64,000 nucleotides of DNA from an uncultured Algibacter sp. (GCF_947495675.1 NZ_CANLZX010000008.1:85420-149419), one strand, 5' to 3'. Positions 20,601-28,819 are shown, numbered from the stretch's first letter. The notes: generated by a model not told the origin, from the sequence alone. Made by a program: numbers and translations.

Positions 20601-21696
20601 TAACATTTTGAGTATTTGTATGTGTGCCTAATTCACTACCTGTAACATTATAAGACAAATCATAGAACCCATTATCTAAAAGTGTATTGTTATATGTTAA
20701 AGTAACTAATCCGTTGCAAGCTACATCAAATGTTGCTTCAAGAACTAATTGTGCTTCTATACAAACTGTGAAAATTGAAATTTGCTCTTCACATATTGGG
20801 TGTTCTGGTAATACTTCGTAGGCAAAACTATATGAACCAGGTCCAAAATTATTATAAATATTTTGCACATTAATTTCAAAATCTACCCCACTTGAAATTT
20901 CGCCAGTTATAGGGTCACTAATATCTGTCCATTCACCATTAGTATCTTCATCGTCTAACCTAGAGAAAAGATTTAAAGCTGTTAATCCAGACATATCATC
21001 TGTTTCACATAAATTTAAATTTTGAGGAATACCTGGATTTGGAGATCTTCTAACTTCAACATCAATTATAGCAGAACGTGACGAACAGCCATTAACTGGA
21101 GGTATGGTATATGTGAAAGTATAAGTACCTATTGGAACATTGCCGAAATTAAAAAATTCGTCAGTTAAAACTCCTGTTGCCATATTACTGGCATCTTCTG
21201 TCCAAGTACCACCTACATCTGGCCCTATTGAATCGTTAATAGTATCAATAAATATGAATAAGTCAATAATATTAACCGAATCATCATCATCTGCCTTTAG
21301 AACTTGGCAGACATTATTAGTTCCAGGGTTTTGATTACTTTCCCCTGGATAACCTCCTAAGTTTATAATGACTGTTGCAGTACTAGTATCGCAAGCAGGG
21401 TTCATGTAAGTAAAAGCATGAGGACCAAACCTATTAATTTCCCATAGATTTAAAATTCCTGTAGATTCCTCTAAAGCATCCGAGTCAAAATTACTTAGTG
21501 CGATCCAGTTTCCTCCTGGGGTTTCGCCTATTAATACATCAAATAAATTAAGTGTTTGTAAACTTGGGTCTGCTTCTTTATTACATATAGTTATTTCTGA
21601 ATCTGTACCTGCACATTGCGCTATAGCTGAAGAAAAATTAAATAAAAAAAAGTAAAATAGTATAACACGGAATATATTGCGAAAGCAAGAATTCAT
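17677..21696 (-). CDS. Giant T9SS type B sorted surface protein (gliding-motility-associated C-terminal domain)
   Basis: A 1339-residue secreted protein with a signal peptide (FRVILFYFFLFNFSSAIAQ). Most of it consists of immunoglobulin-like or adhesin modules, including several units of the form CS..P.ISDL...IQWYTSE...YWVSQT..GCESDR between about residues 760 and 1230. The C-terminal 90 residues (IPDAFSPNGDAINDTFEL, DIEIFNRYGRVVFKG, LPTGVYFYVI) are the CHU_C/T9SS type B sorting domain. It should be exported by T9SS and displayed or released with help of the following PorP/SprF protein. An adhesin is likely; the ligand is unknown. It is the first gene of the three-gene operon. Confidence 0.92.
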   Translation of the reverse strand: MNSCFRNIFRVILFYFFLFNFSSAIAQCAGTDSEITICNKEADPSLQTLNLFDVLIGETPGGNWIALSNFDSDALEESTGILNLWEINRFGPHAFTYMNPACDTSTATVIINLGGYPGESNQNPGTNNVCQVLKADDDDSVNIIDLFIFIDTINDSIGPDVGGTWTEDASNMATGVLTDEFFNFGNVPIGTYTFTYTIPPVNGCSSRSAIIDVEVRRSPNPGIPQNLNLCETDDMSGLTALNLFSRLDDEDTNGEWTDISDPITGEISSGVDFEINVQNIYNNFGPGSYSFAYEVLPEHPICEEQISIFTVCIEAQLVLEATFDVACNGLVTLTYNNTLLDNGFYDLSYNVTGSELGTHTNTQNVNFQNGTATFNLFPDLILTTSETLTIEITDISSPPSCGTGIPLCTSSLTVPTSNVDLFLEPSISVSSTSGCELDDILVTFIDVIDATFIPIDGSLSVSYAINSINFTDEIVFSNGNATITLPSNRFIQGTNELIFYESNTFVHCGDIIKTSILNLIPPPPNPIFSIVPDNRCDATSLQFGFDSPSGEFITYNPVTFDIYLLGSEPNQFEPRDESVSLTNNTQGDGIDINLTNSNDVSLLPDGDYVFIIRSVQDDNATCRGLSQIEIDNYEAQGINIGLTQNGTEHIFDARLTFRIGDEEPATLIKNTFEVCLLTGPVTLSDLSIFAGPDVDITVTDLAGTSLPDTYEITEDEVFNVIFNSAITGCDLGSDQIMVTIVTQASSPVLNTNTFCSLVTNTVGDLDVSGQDIIWYDSEMEGTAYNLSDIIVSTKAYWAEITISGGCTSANRTQAEINFVEKASTPTPLVNEFCSSATPTISDLLVETSTAKIQWYTSETGEAYTSTSLPLDSTKEYWVSQTAIEGCESDRIQVTYTVTDVAPNPVPLNNIYCTAGGMVFTIEDLEFTDASISREGEIFYFLDAAGTTSIPLTELLENVSSPIYAQQIIAGTCESTIVEVNFTLLDIASKPTISTITICLDTNPTIQDLITLIQAETSSTIILYENETITTPIDINFELTMYSGDIYAAQTFTEGCESEERTLVNVTLSNPSISNDDFISAHCSIDIPTLENVYLGSENVLWFDENDNPLFESEILQNGMSYFAQIEEATCKSETLEIVITLVDIIHPLPNSVQADFCGIEEKIIADLLEDEAGNTRFVIPINHTLIWYDSNDVSTRNLLNTDSVLDNGIYYAVYEVNTIINGESVICESNAVAITVDLTVCSTEELIIPDAFSPNGDAINDTFELKNIEFVYPDYDIEIFNRYGRVVFKGNLESGYWDGKSNQSGFLSNNILPTGVYFYVINFNRFDTKPYQGQVYLKR

Positions 21697-21759
21697 ATTT
21701 ATATAGAATTGAATTTAAATGGTTGAAGATATAAAAAAACTTACATAATGATTGAAATA

Positions 21760-22788
21760 TTATAAAGACTTATACTTACTTTTTTCTACCTTAATAGAAT
21801 AAGAAAACACAATGTCTTTATCTACCATAAAATGTACTATATAATTTCCTTTTTTTGAAAATTGATTCTTTAATTTTAAAATTCTGTTTTTGCAATTAAA
21901 AAGGTTTGCCTGAATCGTTTTACTACTAAAACCGCTACTTATAGTAAGTCGCATATCTTTTATTTTAGACTCATCTAAAATTTCAAATTTGAAAACAATA
22001 GTTTCATCAACTCTTATTTTTGTCTTTAATTTTTCAGGTGTTAATGGAATAATTGCATTTTTAAATGCACTACCGTAAACAATAGGAGCTTTAACAAATT
22101 GGTTAATTGTTGGTTTGTTTTCTGATAAGAGCCATTTAGAATTTAAAGGATAATTTTTTTTGTTAAATAAGTTAGGTGATGCTAAAAAATAGCCTTCATT
22201 ATAATCTTGAACAAATTTGTATGTATTAATATTAAAATATCCACTTGCCATAGTAGCATCTACTAAATACCATTTGCCATTTAATTTTACGGCATTCCAT
22301 GAATGATTTGGAAAATCTATTTCGCCCACATTTCTTGAGGTAGTTCTGCTATAACCATCAACAATTTTACATGTTATGTTAGCTAAAGTTGTAAGTTCTT
22401 TAATTAAATAAGCATAACCAGAACAAATAGTTTTCTTCTCTTTAAGAAGTTTTTGAAACATTTTTGATAACACTTGATTATTCCATTTAGAAAATGAAAT
22501 ACTGTCATTTTTATACTTTTTACGCTTTTTTAAAGTAGTTTCTCCAAAACTATGATCGGAAGTTATATTAGAACAAACCCAAGTATGAATGGATCTAAAT
22601 TTTTCTACTTGGGTGTCTAAGTTATTTGTAAGCTTATAGACCAAAACTGGCAAGTTTTTTAAACTAGAGCCCTTATATGAATTGGCTATACTATCTGCTT
22701 TATTAAAATTAATGTGTTTAAAATCCGATTTTTGTGCTTCAATAAAAAAACTTAAAAGCAAAATAAATATGGTGAGCATTTTTTTCAT
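21760..22788 (-). CDS. Secreted transglutaminase-like protease/peptidase
   Basis: A 342-residue protein with a short signal peptide (KMLTIFILLLSFFIEAQ). The transglutaminase-like core carries the full triad: Cys in KKTICSGYAYL (near residue 117), His in DFPNHSWNAV (near 158) and Asp in WYLVDATMASG (near 175). The C-terminal third is a beta-rich domain (VDETIVFKFEI, GNYIVHFMVDKD) of unknown role. Proteins of this type in Bacteroidota are usually periplasmic cysteine peptidases or amidases. The upstream gene ends one base before this start (22789/22788), so the two are co-transcribed. Confidence 0.85.
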   Translation of the reverse strand: MKKMLTIFILLLSFFIEAQKSDFKHINFNKADSIANSYKGSSLKNLPVLVYKLTNNLDTQVEKFRSIHTWVCSNITSDHSFGETTLKKRKKYKNDSISFSKWNNQVLSKMFQKLLKEKKTICSGYAYLIKELTTLANITCKIVDGYSRTTSRNVGEIDFPNHSWNAVKLNGKWYLVDATMASGYFNINTYKFVQDYNEGYFLASPNLFNKKNYPLNSKWLLSENKPTINQFVKAPIVYGSAFKNAIIPLTPEKLKTKIRVDETIVFKFEILDESKIKDMRLTISSGFSSKTIQANLFNCKNRILKLKNQFSKKGNYIVHFMVDKDIVFSYSIKVEKSKYKSL

Positions 22789-23505
22789 TTAAAAAATGCG
22801 TTTTATTTTTTGCCATAATGTAGGTTTAGATTGGTAGACATTATTTACTTCCACCTCACCCATTAAAACACAAGATACATCTTGCTGTAATTCAATATTT
22901 AATATGGTATTTATCTTTGTTTGCTCTTTTTTTATCTTAATTTCTTTTGTTACAAAACCTAGATAACTAACCACTAAAACATCACCTTCTTTTAAAGCTT
23001 TTGGAAATATAAAAGCACCATCAAAATTAGTAGATGTACCAACTGTTGTACCTTTTAATATAATATTGGCTCCTGGTAAAGGTCCAAATTCTTCAACAAC
23101 AGTACCAGAAAGCCGCTGTTCTTGTGCGGGAGTTTTACCAATTTTAGTATTAATTTTAGTAGATTCAATAATTTCTGTTTTGGGCTTTTGAACTTGAGCT
23201 TGCATGTAATTAAATGATGCTAAAGACAAAAAAGCTAGTGCTGCAACTCTTAAATATTTAAATCTAGTTCGCTTTTTAAATTCTGAAATTGTAATGTTTC
23301 TATTTAATTGTGACGTATCAAAATACCCACATGTATTACTTGCTTTACTTTTAAAGTAGTTAGATAATTGTTTATCACTCATACTCCTAAAGTCTACAAC
23401 TTCTTTATTGCATGAATTACAGAACGCTCCATTTTTAGTTTTGTTAAACTGATTGAATTTTTCTGAGCACGGTTTGCTAATTGTAAGATTTAATTGCTGT
23501 TTCAT
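22789..23505 (-). CDS. Membrane protein with Cys-cluster N-terminus and carboxypeptidase-regulatory-like domain
   Basis: A 238-residue protein. The N-terminus (KPCSEKF, then AFCNSCNKEVVDF at about residues 12-40) forms a small Cys-rich module common in Bacteroidota proteins of this type; it may bind a metal. A transmembrane helix follows (LRVAALAFLSLASFNYM, about 85-101), then a CarboxypepD_reg-like beta-sandwich (LSGTVVEEFGPLPGANIILKG, TNFDGAFIFP, VVSYLGFVTKEIKI) that should be periplasmic. The function is unknown; the immediate downstream partner is the transglutaminase. The sandwich is the same domain found at the start of SusC/TonB receptors, but no plug or barrel is present. Confidence 0.75.
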   Translation of the reverse strand: MKQQLNLTISKPCSEKFNQFNKTKNGAFCNSCNKEVVDFRSMSDKQLSNYFKSKASNTCGYFDTSQLNRNITISEFKKRTRFKYLRVAALAFLSLASFNYMQAQVQKPKTEIIESTKINTKIGKTPAQEQRLSGTVVEEFGPLPGANIILKGTTVGTSTNFDGAFIFPKALKEGDVLVVSYLGFVTKEIKIKKEQTKINTILNIELQQDVSCVLMGEVEVNNVYQSKPTLWQKIKRIF

Positions 23506-23666
23506 GATATTATTTTTTAGTTTCCTCTAAACTATTAACATTAAGGAATTGTAAAAACCTAGTTTTAGTGTAATGCAGTTTTGATTGAGTGAACTGTATT
23601 TTTTTTTCATATTCATAATTTATATTTTTTTTAAAATCTAATTATTAATACTTAAACCATATTCGT

Positions 23667-23674
23667 TATATTTG
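23667..23674 (+). promoter_or_regulatory. Candidate -7 promoter box of the molybdenum cofactor operon
   Basis: TATATTTG matches the Bacteroidota TAnnTTTG -7 consensus exactly and lies 23 bp before the moeA ATG. No clear -33 TTTG was found. Confidence 0.5.
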
Positions 23675-23696
23675 TTAGGACATAACGCATTTAATT

Positions 23697-24875
23697 ATGA
23701 TTTCAATTACTGATGCTATTTCAATTGTTAAAGAACATAGTAAAGCATTACAAAAAAAGACAGTCAAAAAGGTTGAAAAAGCTGGTGGATATTTGTTATT
23801 TGAAGATATCATATCCCCTATTAACATGCCTCCTTTTAGGCAATCTGCCATGGATGGATATGCTTTAAATCTATATGACAATGTAAATTACAACTTAATA
23901 GGTGAAGTAAAAGCTGGTGATGACCATCAACCTATTTTAAAAAAAGGTGATGCTGTTAGAATTTTTACTGGTGCCCCTGTACCTAATTCTGCTAATGCAG
24001 TTATGATGCAGGAAAAAGTAGAATCAAATGGTAAAACTATAACTATAAAAGATAATATTTCATTAGAACTTAATATTCGCCCTTTAGGAGAACAAGTTAA
24101 AACAGGTGATGTAGCCCTAAAAAAAGATACTAAGTTAACGCCTGCAGCAATTGGTTATTTAATCTCTTTAGGCATCACAGAAGTTACTGTATATAAAAAG
24201 CCAAATATAGCTATTGTAACAACCGGTAGTGAATTGATTGAAGCTGGACAAGAATTAACTTATGGCAAAATTTATGAAAGTAACTCAAAAATGCTATTGA
24301 GTACACTATACAGTTTAAAATTTTATGATGTAACGCTATATAAAGTTGAAGACGATTATAATAATACACTAAAACTGCTAAATACAGTAATTAATGATAA
24401 TGATTTAGTTTTAATTACTGGTGGCATATCAGTAGGTGATTATGATTTTGTTGGCAAAGCTTTAAAAGAATTGGAAGTTGAAGAACTTTTTTATAAAGTG
24501 AAACAAAAACCTGGAAAACCACTATTCTTTGGAAAAAAAGATAATACTCAAATTTTTGCTTTACCAGGTAATCCTGCTGCGGCGCTATCTTGCTTTTATA
24601 TTTATGTGTATATCGCATTGCAAAAAATGATGCATCGAAATATTTTAGAATTACCACGAATACAAGCCAAATCAATATCAAATTTTCAAAAGAAAGGCGA
24701 TAGACCTCAATTTTTAAAAGCCATTTTAAAAGATGGATTTGTTGAAATTTTAGAAGGACAAAACTCATCCATGTTACAAACTTTTGCACTTTCAAATGCA
24801 TTAGTCTATGCACCTGAAACTGTTACAAAAATAAACAAGGGTGATATTATTGAAGTCATTCAATTACCTGTTTAA
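23697..24875 (+). CDS. moeA: Molybdopterin molybdotransferase MoeA
   Basis: A 392-residue enzyme that inserts molybdate into adenylylated molybdopterin, the last common step of Moco synthesis. Family landmarks are the N-terminal MPPFRQSAMDGYAL, VRIFTGAPVPNSANAVMMQE, RPLGEQVKTGD, IVTTGSEL, YESNSKML, the catalytic-domain ITGGISVGDYDFV and ALPGNPAAALSCF. Length matches MoeA (about 400). It is the first gene of a nine-gene Moco operon running to 30738, with a TATATTTG box just upstream and the modE-like gene following after 9 bp. Confidence 0.95.
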   Translation: MISITDAISIVKEHSKALQKKTVKKVEKAGGYLLFEDIISPINMPPFRQSAMDGYALNLYDNVNYNLIGEVKAGDDHQPILKKGDAVRIFTGAPVPNSANAVMMQEKVESNGKTITIKDNISLELNIRPLGEQVKTGDVALKKDTKLTPAAIGYLISLGITEVTVYKKPNIAIVTTGSELIEAGQELTYGKIYESNSKMLLSTLYSLKFYDVTLYKVEDDYNNTLKLLNTVINDNDLVLITGGISVGDYDFVGKALKELEVEELFYKVKQKPGKPLFFGKKDNTQIFALPGNPAAALSCFYIYVYIALQKMMHRNILELPRIQAKSISNFQKKGDRPQFLKAILKDGFVEILEGQNSSMLQTFALSNALVYAPETVTKINKGDIIEVIQLPV

Positions 24876-24884
24876 AAAAGTATT

Positions 24885-25223
24885 ATGAGATACAAAATAA
24901 AAAGTAGAATCTGGATTGAGTCCGAAAACAATGTGCTCCTTGGCGAAGGTAGAGTACATTTATTAAAGGCCATTCAAGAAACTGGCTCGCTATCAAAAGC
25001 AGCAAAGACTTTAAACATATCCTATAAAAAGGCCTGGCAAATGTTGGACTCAGTAAATAAATCAGCTAAAAAACCAGTAACCATAAATAGTATTGGCGGC
25101 AAAGGTGGCGGCGGTGCAGAACTTACAGAGTATGGAAAGTCTTTAGTTATGGCTTTCGATGAAATCAATAAAAATTGCTGGGAGTTTTTAGATAAACAAC
25201 TTGATAAAATAAATTTATTATAA
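24885..25223 (+). CDS. ModE-like winged-helix regulator (DNA-binding domain only)
   Basis: A 112-residue protein corresponding to the N-terminal LysR-type winged helix of ModE. Helix-turn-helix residues are GRVHLLKAIQETGSLSKAAKTLNISYKKAWQML, followed by the glycine-rich wing GGKGGGGAELTEYG. The C-terminal molybdate-binding (molbindin) domains of full ModE are absent, as in many stand-alone homologues, so it may bind DNA without direct molybdate sensing or use another partner. It sits between moeA and the four-helix gene in the Moco operon, consistent with local control of molybdenum genes. Confidence 0.88.
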   Translation: MRYKIKSRIWIESENNVLLGEGRVHLLKAIQETGSLSKAAKTLNISYKKAWQMLDSVNKSAKKPVTINSIGGKGGGGAELTEYGKSLVMAFDEINKNCWEFLDKQLDKINLL

Positions 25224-25259
25224 GTGTCTTGAGTTATAAATACTTAAAATGCCTAAAGT
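25222..25259. repeat. Left inverted-repeat region flanking the four-helix-bundle gene
   Basis: Contains AAGTGTCT (25222-25229) and AATGCCTAAAGT (25248-25259). The second word is the exact reverse complement of ACTTTAGGCATT at 25668-25679 on the other side of the gene. The first is the reverse complement of AGACACTT, found twice on the right side. Confidence 0.65.
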
Positions 25260-25268
25260 TTAAAACAC

Positions 25269-25622
25269 ATGGATAATAAAGAATTTGCTAAAAATTTAGA
25301 ATATAGAACAAGACAATTTGGAATATCTATTATCAAATTATCTAGTGCATTACCAAACTTAATTGAAGCAAAAGTTATTAAAAATCAAATTACAAAATCT
25401 GGCACAAGCATTGGTGCTAATTACCGTGAAGCAAATAGATCAAGGAGTAAAAGAGATTTTAAAAATAAAATAAAAATATCTGAAAGTGAAGCAAGTGAAA
25501 CCGAATATTGGCTAGAAATAATATACGATTTAAATTGGATTGAAGTCGAAAAACTTAACCCTTTAATGAAAGAAGCAAAAGAACTTTTAGCACTTTTCAC
25601 TTCAATTTCTAATAAACTTTAA
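25269..25622 (+). CDS. Four-helix-bundle protein (23S rRNA intervening-sequence/S23 family)
   Basis: A 117-residue all-helical protein of the S23/IVP family: FAKNLEYRTRQFGISIIKLSSALP at the start, QITKSGTSIGANYREANRSRSKRDF in the middle, and SEASETEYWLEIIYDLNWI near the end. These are the invariant segments of this family, which also includes the Avd accessory proteins of diversity-generating retroelements. No reverse transcriptase or template repeat is nearby. The gene interrupts an otherwise dedicated Moco operon and is flanked by inverted repeats, suggesting a small mobile or formerly mobile unit. Biochemical function unknown. Confidence 0.88.
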   Translation: MDNKEFAKNLEYRTRQFGISIIKLSSALPNLIEAKVIKNQITKSGTSIGANYREANRSRSKRDFKNKIKISESEASETEYWLEIIYDLNWIEVEKLNPLMKEAKELLALFTSISNKL

Positions 25623-25647
25623 CACACTTATGGAAACACATGATTTT

Positions 25648-25679
25648 AGACACTTTTAATTTTAGACACTTTAGGCATT
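25648..25679. repeat. Right inverted-repeat region flanking the four-helix-bundle gene
   Basis: Contains AGACACTT (25648-25655 and again at 25664-25671) and ACTTTAGGCATT (25668-25679). These are reverse complements of the words in the left region, 25222-25259. The 12 bp outer word ends 3 bp before the next gene's ATG. Confidence 0.65.
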
Positions 25680-25682
25680 AAT

Positions 25683-26423
25683 ATGCTCAAAACCGAAAAC
25701 ATATATCTCTTTCTAGCTATCCTTCCTATAGTATCCTTTTTATACTCTAGTGTAGGTCATGGCGGAGCTAGTGGTTATTTGGCATTAATGGCTTTGTTTT
25801 CATTTGCGCCAGAAAGTATGAAACCTACTGCCCTGTTGCTTAACATTTTTGTTGCAGGAATTTCATTTTACTACTATTACAAGGCCGGACATTTTAATAA
25901 AAAGCTTTTTCTAGTGTTTGCTATAACATCAATTCCCTTTTCTTTATTAGGAGGACGATTTGATATTGATGCCTCAGTTTATAAAAAAGTATTAGCCGTT
26001 TTATTAGTATTTGCTATTCTAAAAATGCTAAACGTTTTTGGAAAAGAAAGCCAACACATAAAACAAGTAAAACGTTGGCAAGGGTTAATTATAGGGGCTG
26101 TTATTGGATTTTTCTCTGGACTTATTGGAATTGGTGGCGGAATTATATTAACCCCCTTAATTCTATTATTACATTGGGGAAAAATGAAAGAAGCAGCGGC
26201 GGTTTCTGCTCTATTCATATGGGTTAATTCTGCTTCCGCATTAATTGGTCAGTTTAGCGTTGGTGTTAGCCTAGAAAAAGAATCTTTCTTACTTGTTGCG
26301 ATTGCTCTTACGGGTGGTGTTTTAGGTGGCTATTATGGAAGTAAAATCATTAACAACCAGCGTTTACGATATATTTTAGCTTTTGTATTAATTATAGCTT
26401 GTGGCAAATTAATATTTACTTAA
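25683..26423 (+). CDS. TSUP family transporter (sulfite exporter TauE/SafE)
   Basis: A 246-residue polytopic inner-membrane protein with about eight hydrophobic segments in two homologous halves. The repeat motifs are visible: SSVGHGGASGYLALM near residue 22 and GLIGIGGGIILTPLILL near 147. TSUP proteins move sulfite, sulfonates or other small anions. Its position between modE-like and mobA makes an anion related to molybdenum or sulfur metabolism plausible, but this is inference. The stop codon is one base before the mobA start, indicating tight translational coupling. Confidence 0.88.
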   Translation: MLKTENIYLFLAILPIVSFLYSSVGHGGASGYLALMALFSFAPESMKPTALLLNIFVAGISFYYYYKAGHFNKKLFLVFAITSIPFSLLGGRFDIDASVYKKVLAVLLVFAILKMLNVFGKESQHIKQVKRWQGLIIGAVIGFFSGLIGIGGGIILTPLILLLHWGKMKEAAAVSALFIWVNSASALIGQFSVGVSLEKESFLLVAIALTGGVLGGYYGSKIINNQRLRYILAFVLIIACGKLIFT

Positions 26424-26424
26424 A

Positions 26425-27009
26425 ATGATAGACAAAAAGGACATAACAGGCATTATTTTAGCCGGCGGAAATAGTTCTCGAATGGGAACAGATAAAGGTT
26501 TTTTATTATTAAACAATAAACCTTTTGTAAAATATAGTATAAATGCTTTAACCCCTTTAGTTTCTGAGATTATTATTGTTTCTGATAATTCGGACTATGA
26601 TGTTTTCGGATTTAAACGTATTGCAGATATTACTAAGAATGCTGGTCCCGTTGCTGGAATTTGTTCTGGATTAGAAGCCTCTAGAACAGATTACAATTTA
26701 ATTTTAAGTTGCGATATCCCTTTGATTAAATCTCAAATACTTGAGAAATTAATAAAAAATATTGATGATACCTCGCAAATTATTCAAGTTGAAAGCAATG
26801 GAAAAAGCATGCCATTAATAGCGTTGTATAAAAAAGAAGTAGCAAGTACTTTTAATACATTTTTAAAAAATGATGAAAGACGATTACGGCTCGCTATTAA
26901 CAGTTGTAAATCAAAGAATATCGTGTTAGATGAAGAAGACGCGATTACCACAATAAATGTTAACACTAAAACCGAATTAAAAGCACTAGAAGATGCATAT
27001 AAACATTAA
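26425..27009 (+). CDS. mobA: Molybdenum cofactor guanylyltransferase MobA
   Basis: A 194-residue nucleotidyltransferase that attaches GMP to Mo-molybdopterin, giving the guanine dinucleotide cofactor used by the DMSO-reductase family. It has the P-loop-like GIILAGGNSSRMGTDKGFLLL at the N-terminus, NAGPVAGICSGLEASRTDYNLILSCDIPLI in the centre (metal-binding Asp) and a shortened C-terminal part. Its presence fits the bis-MGD enzyme FdhF/YdeP at 60 kb. It overlaps moaD by 17 bp. Confidence 0.93.
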   Translation: MIDKKDITGIILAGGNSSRMGTDKGFLLLNNKPFVKYSINALTPLVSEIIIVSDNSDYDVFGFKRIADITKNAGPVAGICSGLEASRTDYNLILSCDIPLIKSQILEKLIKNIDDTSQIIQVESNGKSMPLIALYKKEVASTFNTFLKNDERRLRLAINSCKSKNIVLDEEDAITTINVNTKTELKALEDAYKH

Positions 27010-27226
27010 ATATTTTGGTCAAATAGCAGAAATAACAAATACAGAAGAAGAATCTTTAGAGCTTAATGGACGTCTAGTTTCTGAATTATTAGAAATACTA
27101 AATCAAAAATATAACAAACTTAAGAGTATAGATTTTCAAGTAGCACAAAATCAAGAACTAGTTTCTATTGAAACCGAATTAACTGGAGCAGAAATTGCAT
27201 TATTACCACCTTTTGCAGGGGGATAA
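26993..27226 (+). CDS. moaD: Molybdopterin synthase small subunit MoaD
   Basis: A 77-residue ubiquitin-like sulfur carrier. It starts MHINIKYFGQIAEIT and ends LLPPFAGG; the terminal Gly-Gly is the site that is adenylated by MoeB and thiocarboxylated. It overlaps the end of mobA by 17 bp and is followed after 6 bp by moeB, its activating enzyme. Confidence 0.93.
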   Translation: MHINIKYFGQIAEITNTEEESLELNGRLVSELLEILNQKYNKLKSIDFQVAQNQELVSIETELTGAEIALLPPFAGG

Positions 27227-27232
27227 TTTATT

Positions 27233-28318
27233 ATGGGAAGATACAACAGACATATCATTTTATCAGAAATTGGTCAAGTAGGTCAAGACAAAATTTCAAA
27301 CGCTAAAGTCTTAGTTATTGGAGCTGGCGGTTTAGGCTGTCCGGTTCTACAATATCTTACTGCTGCAGGTATTGGTACAATTGGTATAATCGATTTTGAT
27401 GTAGTAAATATTTCAAATTTACAACGCCAAGTACTTTACGGTAGTTCTTCTTTAGGACATAATAAAGCAATTGCCGCCAAAAGCCGATTAGATGATTTAA
27501 ATAATGAAATTTCTATTATTGCTTACCCAGAAAAATTAACACATAAAAACGCTATTCCTCTATTTAGTGAATTCGATATTATTGTTGATGGTTCAGATAA
27601 TTTTGAAACTCGCTATTTGGTTAATGATGCTTGCATAATTACTAACAAGCCTTTAGTTTTTGGAGCCATTTATAAATTCGAAGGTCAAGTATCTGTTTTT
27701 AATTATAATAACGGACCAAGTTATAGATGTTTGTTTCCTAATCCTCCAAAAAAAGATACCGTACCAAATTGTTCAGAAATTGGAGTTTTAGGTGTTTTAC
27801 CGGGTATTATCGGTAGCATGCTGGCAAACGAAGTTTTAAAAATCGTTTTAGCAATTGGAAATGTGCTTTCAGGAAAATTACTTTGTTATAATGCTTTAAC
27901 ATCTCATACTTTAACATTAAAAATAAACAGAAATGAAGTTCAGATTCATTCTGTTTTAATAGATAAAGACAATTTTGAAAATAGAAATAGTCAAGTTAAT
28001 TGTGAAGTTGAAACACCAATAGTTTCAGTAACAGAATTATTACCAGCAGAAAACATTCAATTTATTGATGTAAGAGAATTAAATGAATTACCAAAAATTG
28101 AAGGTTTAAGAGTAACCTCCATTCCATTAAGTCAGTTAGAAAGCCATTTAAACAAAATAGATTCAAATAAAAAGAAAGTGCTTTTCTGCCAATCAGGAAT
28201 TAGAAGTAAACGAGCGATTACAATATTACAAGACGCACATATTACAAACTGTTTTAGTTTAAAAGAAGGCGCATTAGAATTAAATAATTACACAAAAACA
28301 TTCACAAATGAAAGATAA
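27233..28318 (+). CDS. moeB: MoeB-type adenylyltransferase fused to a C-terminal rhodanese domain
   Basis: A 361-residue E1-like protein. The N-terminal ThiF/MoeB domain shows YNRHIILSEIGQVGQDKI, the nucleotide-binding VLVIGAGGLGCPVLQYL, DFDVVNISNLQRQVLY and DGSDNFETRYLVND. Residues from about 265 form a rhodanese domain with FIDVRE and the active-site loop LFCQSGIRSKRA (catalytic Cys). Adenylation of MoaD and sulfur transfer are thus joined in one chain, as in eukaryotic MOCS3-type proteins and many Bacteroidota. One of the two zinc Cys pairs of MoeB is not obvious. It overlaps moaE by 11 bp. Confidence 0.9.
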   Translation: MGRYNRHIILSEIGQVGQDKISNAKVLVIGAGGLGCPVLQYLTAAGIGTIGIIDFDVVNISNLQRQVLYGSSSLGHNKAIAAKSRLDDLNNEISIIAYPEKLTHKNAIPLFSEFDIIVDGSDNFETRYLVNDACIITNKPLVFGAIYKFEGQVSVFNYNNGPSYRCLFPNPPKKDTVPNCSEIGVLGVLPGIIGSMLANEVLKIVLAIGNVLSGKLLCYNALTSHTLTLKINRNEVQIHSVLIDKDNFENRNSQVNCEVETPIVSVTELLPAENIQFIDVRELNELPKIEGLRVTSIPLSQLESHLNKIDSNKKKVLFCQSGIRSKRAITILQDAHITNCFSLKEGALELNNYTKTFTNER

Positions 28319-28751
28319 AAAACCAAAAAGCGTATTTAAAGAAGGCGCTATAACCTCAGATTTTATAGGGAATTCTATTTACAAACATCAAACAAAAACA
28401 AGTATAGGTGCACATAATATTTTTTTAGGTCAAGTTAGAGCAGATGAAATAGATGGTAAAACCGTTTCAGCTATAGAATACACGGCTTATGAGGATATGG
28501 CAAATCAGAAATTTCATGAGATTAGAGAATCTGCCTTTGCTAAATTCGATTTAACTTGTATGCATATTTACCACAGCCTTGGCACTGTAAAAGCAGGAGA
28601 AATTTGCTTATTTGTATTTGTGTCTTCACCAAGACGAAAAGTGGTTTTTGAAGCTCTAGAATTTATAGTAGAAGCTATAAAAGCAGATGTTCCTGTTTTT
28701 GGGAAAGAGATTTTTGAAGATGAGAGTCATCAATGGAAAGTAAACTCTTAA
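28308..28751 (+). CDS. moaE: Molybdopterin synthase large subunit MoaE
   Basis: A 147-residue catalytic subunit that with MoaD converts cyclic pyranopterin monophosphate to molybdopterin. Family motifs: GAHNIFLGQVRADEIDGKTVSAIEYTAYEDMA, HIYHSLGTVKAGE, FVFVSSPRRKVVFEALEFIVEAIKADVPVFGKE (ending in the active-site lysines) and HQWKVNS. It overlaps moeB by 11 bp. Length is normal. Confidence 0.95.
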   Translation: MKDKKPKSVFKEGAITSDFIGNSIYKHQTKTSIGAHNIFLGQVRADEIDGKTVSAIEYTAYEDMANQKFHEIRESAFAKFDLTCMHIYHSLGTVKAGEICLFVFVSSPRRKVVFEALEFIVEAIKADVPVFGKEIFEDESHQWKVNS

Positions 28752-28819
28752 ATGTTTAATTTGTTTTAGAAATTTATCGTTAAGTCGAGAATAACTAAAA
28801 TTCAACATATCAACATAAA

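Noticed and set aside
25269..25622. Diversity-generating retroelement (Avd-like gene as marker)
   Set aside because: No reverse transcriptase, template repeat or variable-repeat target gene is nearby; the protein fits the plain S23/IVP family.
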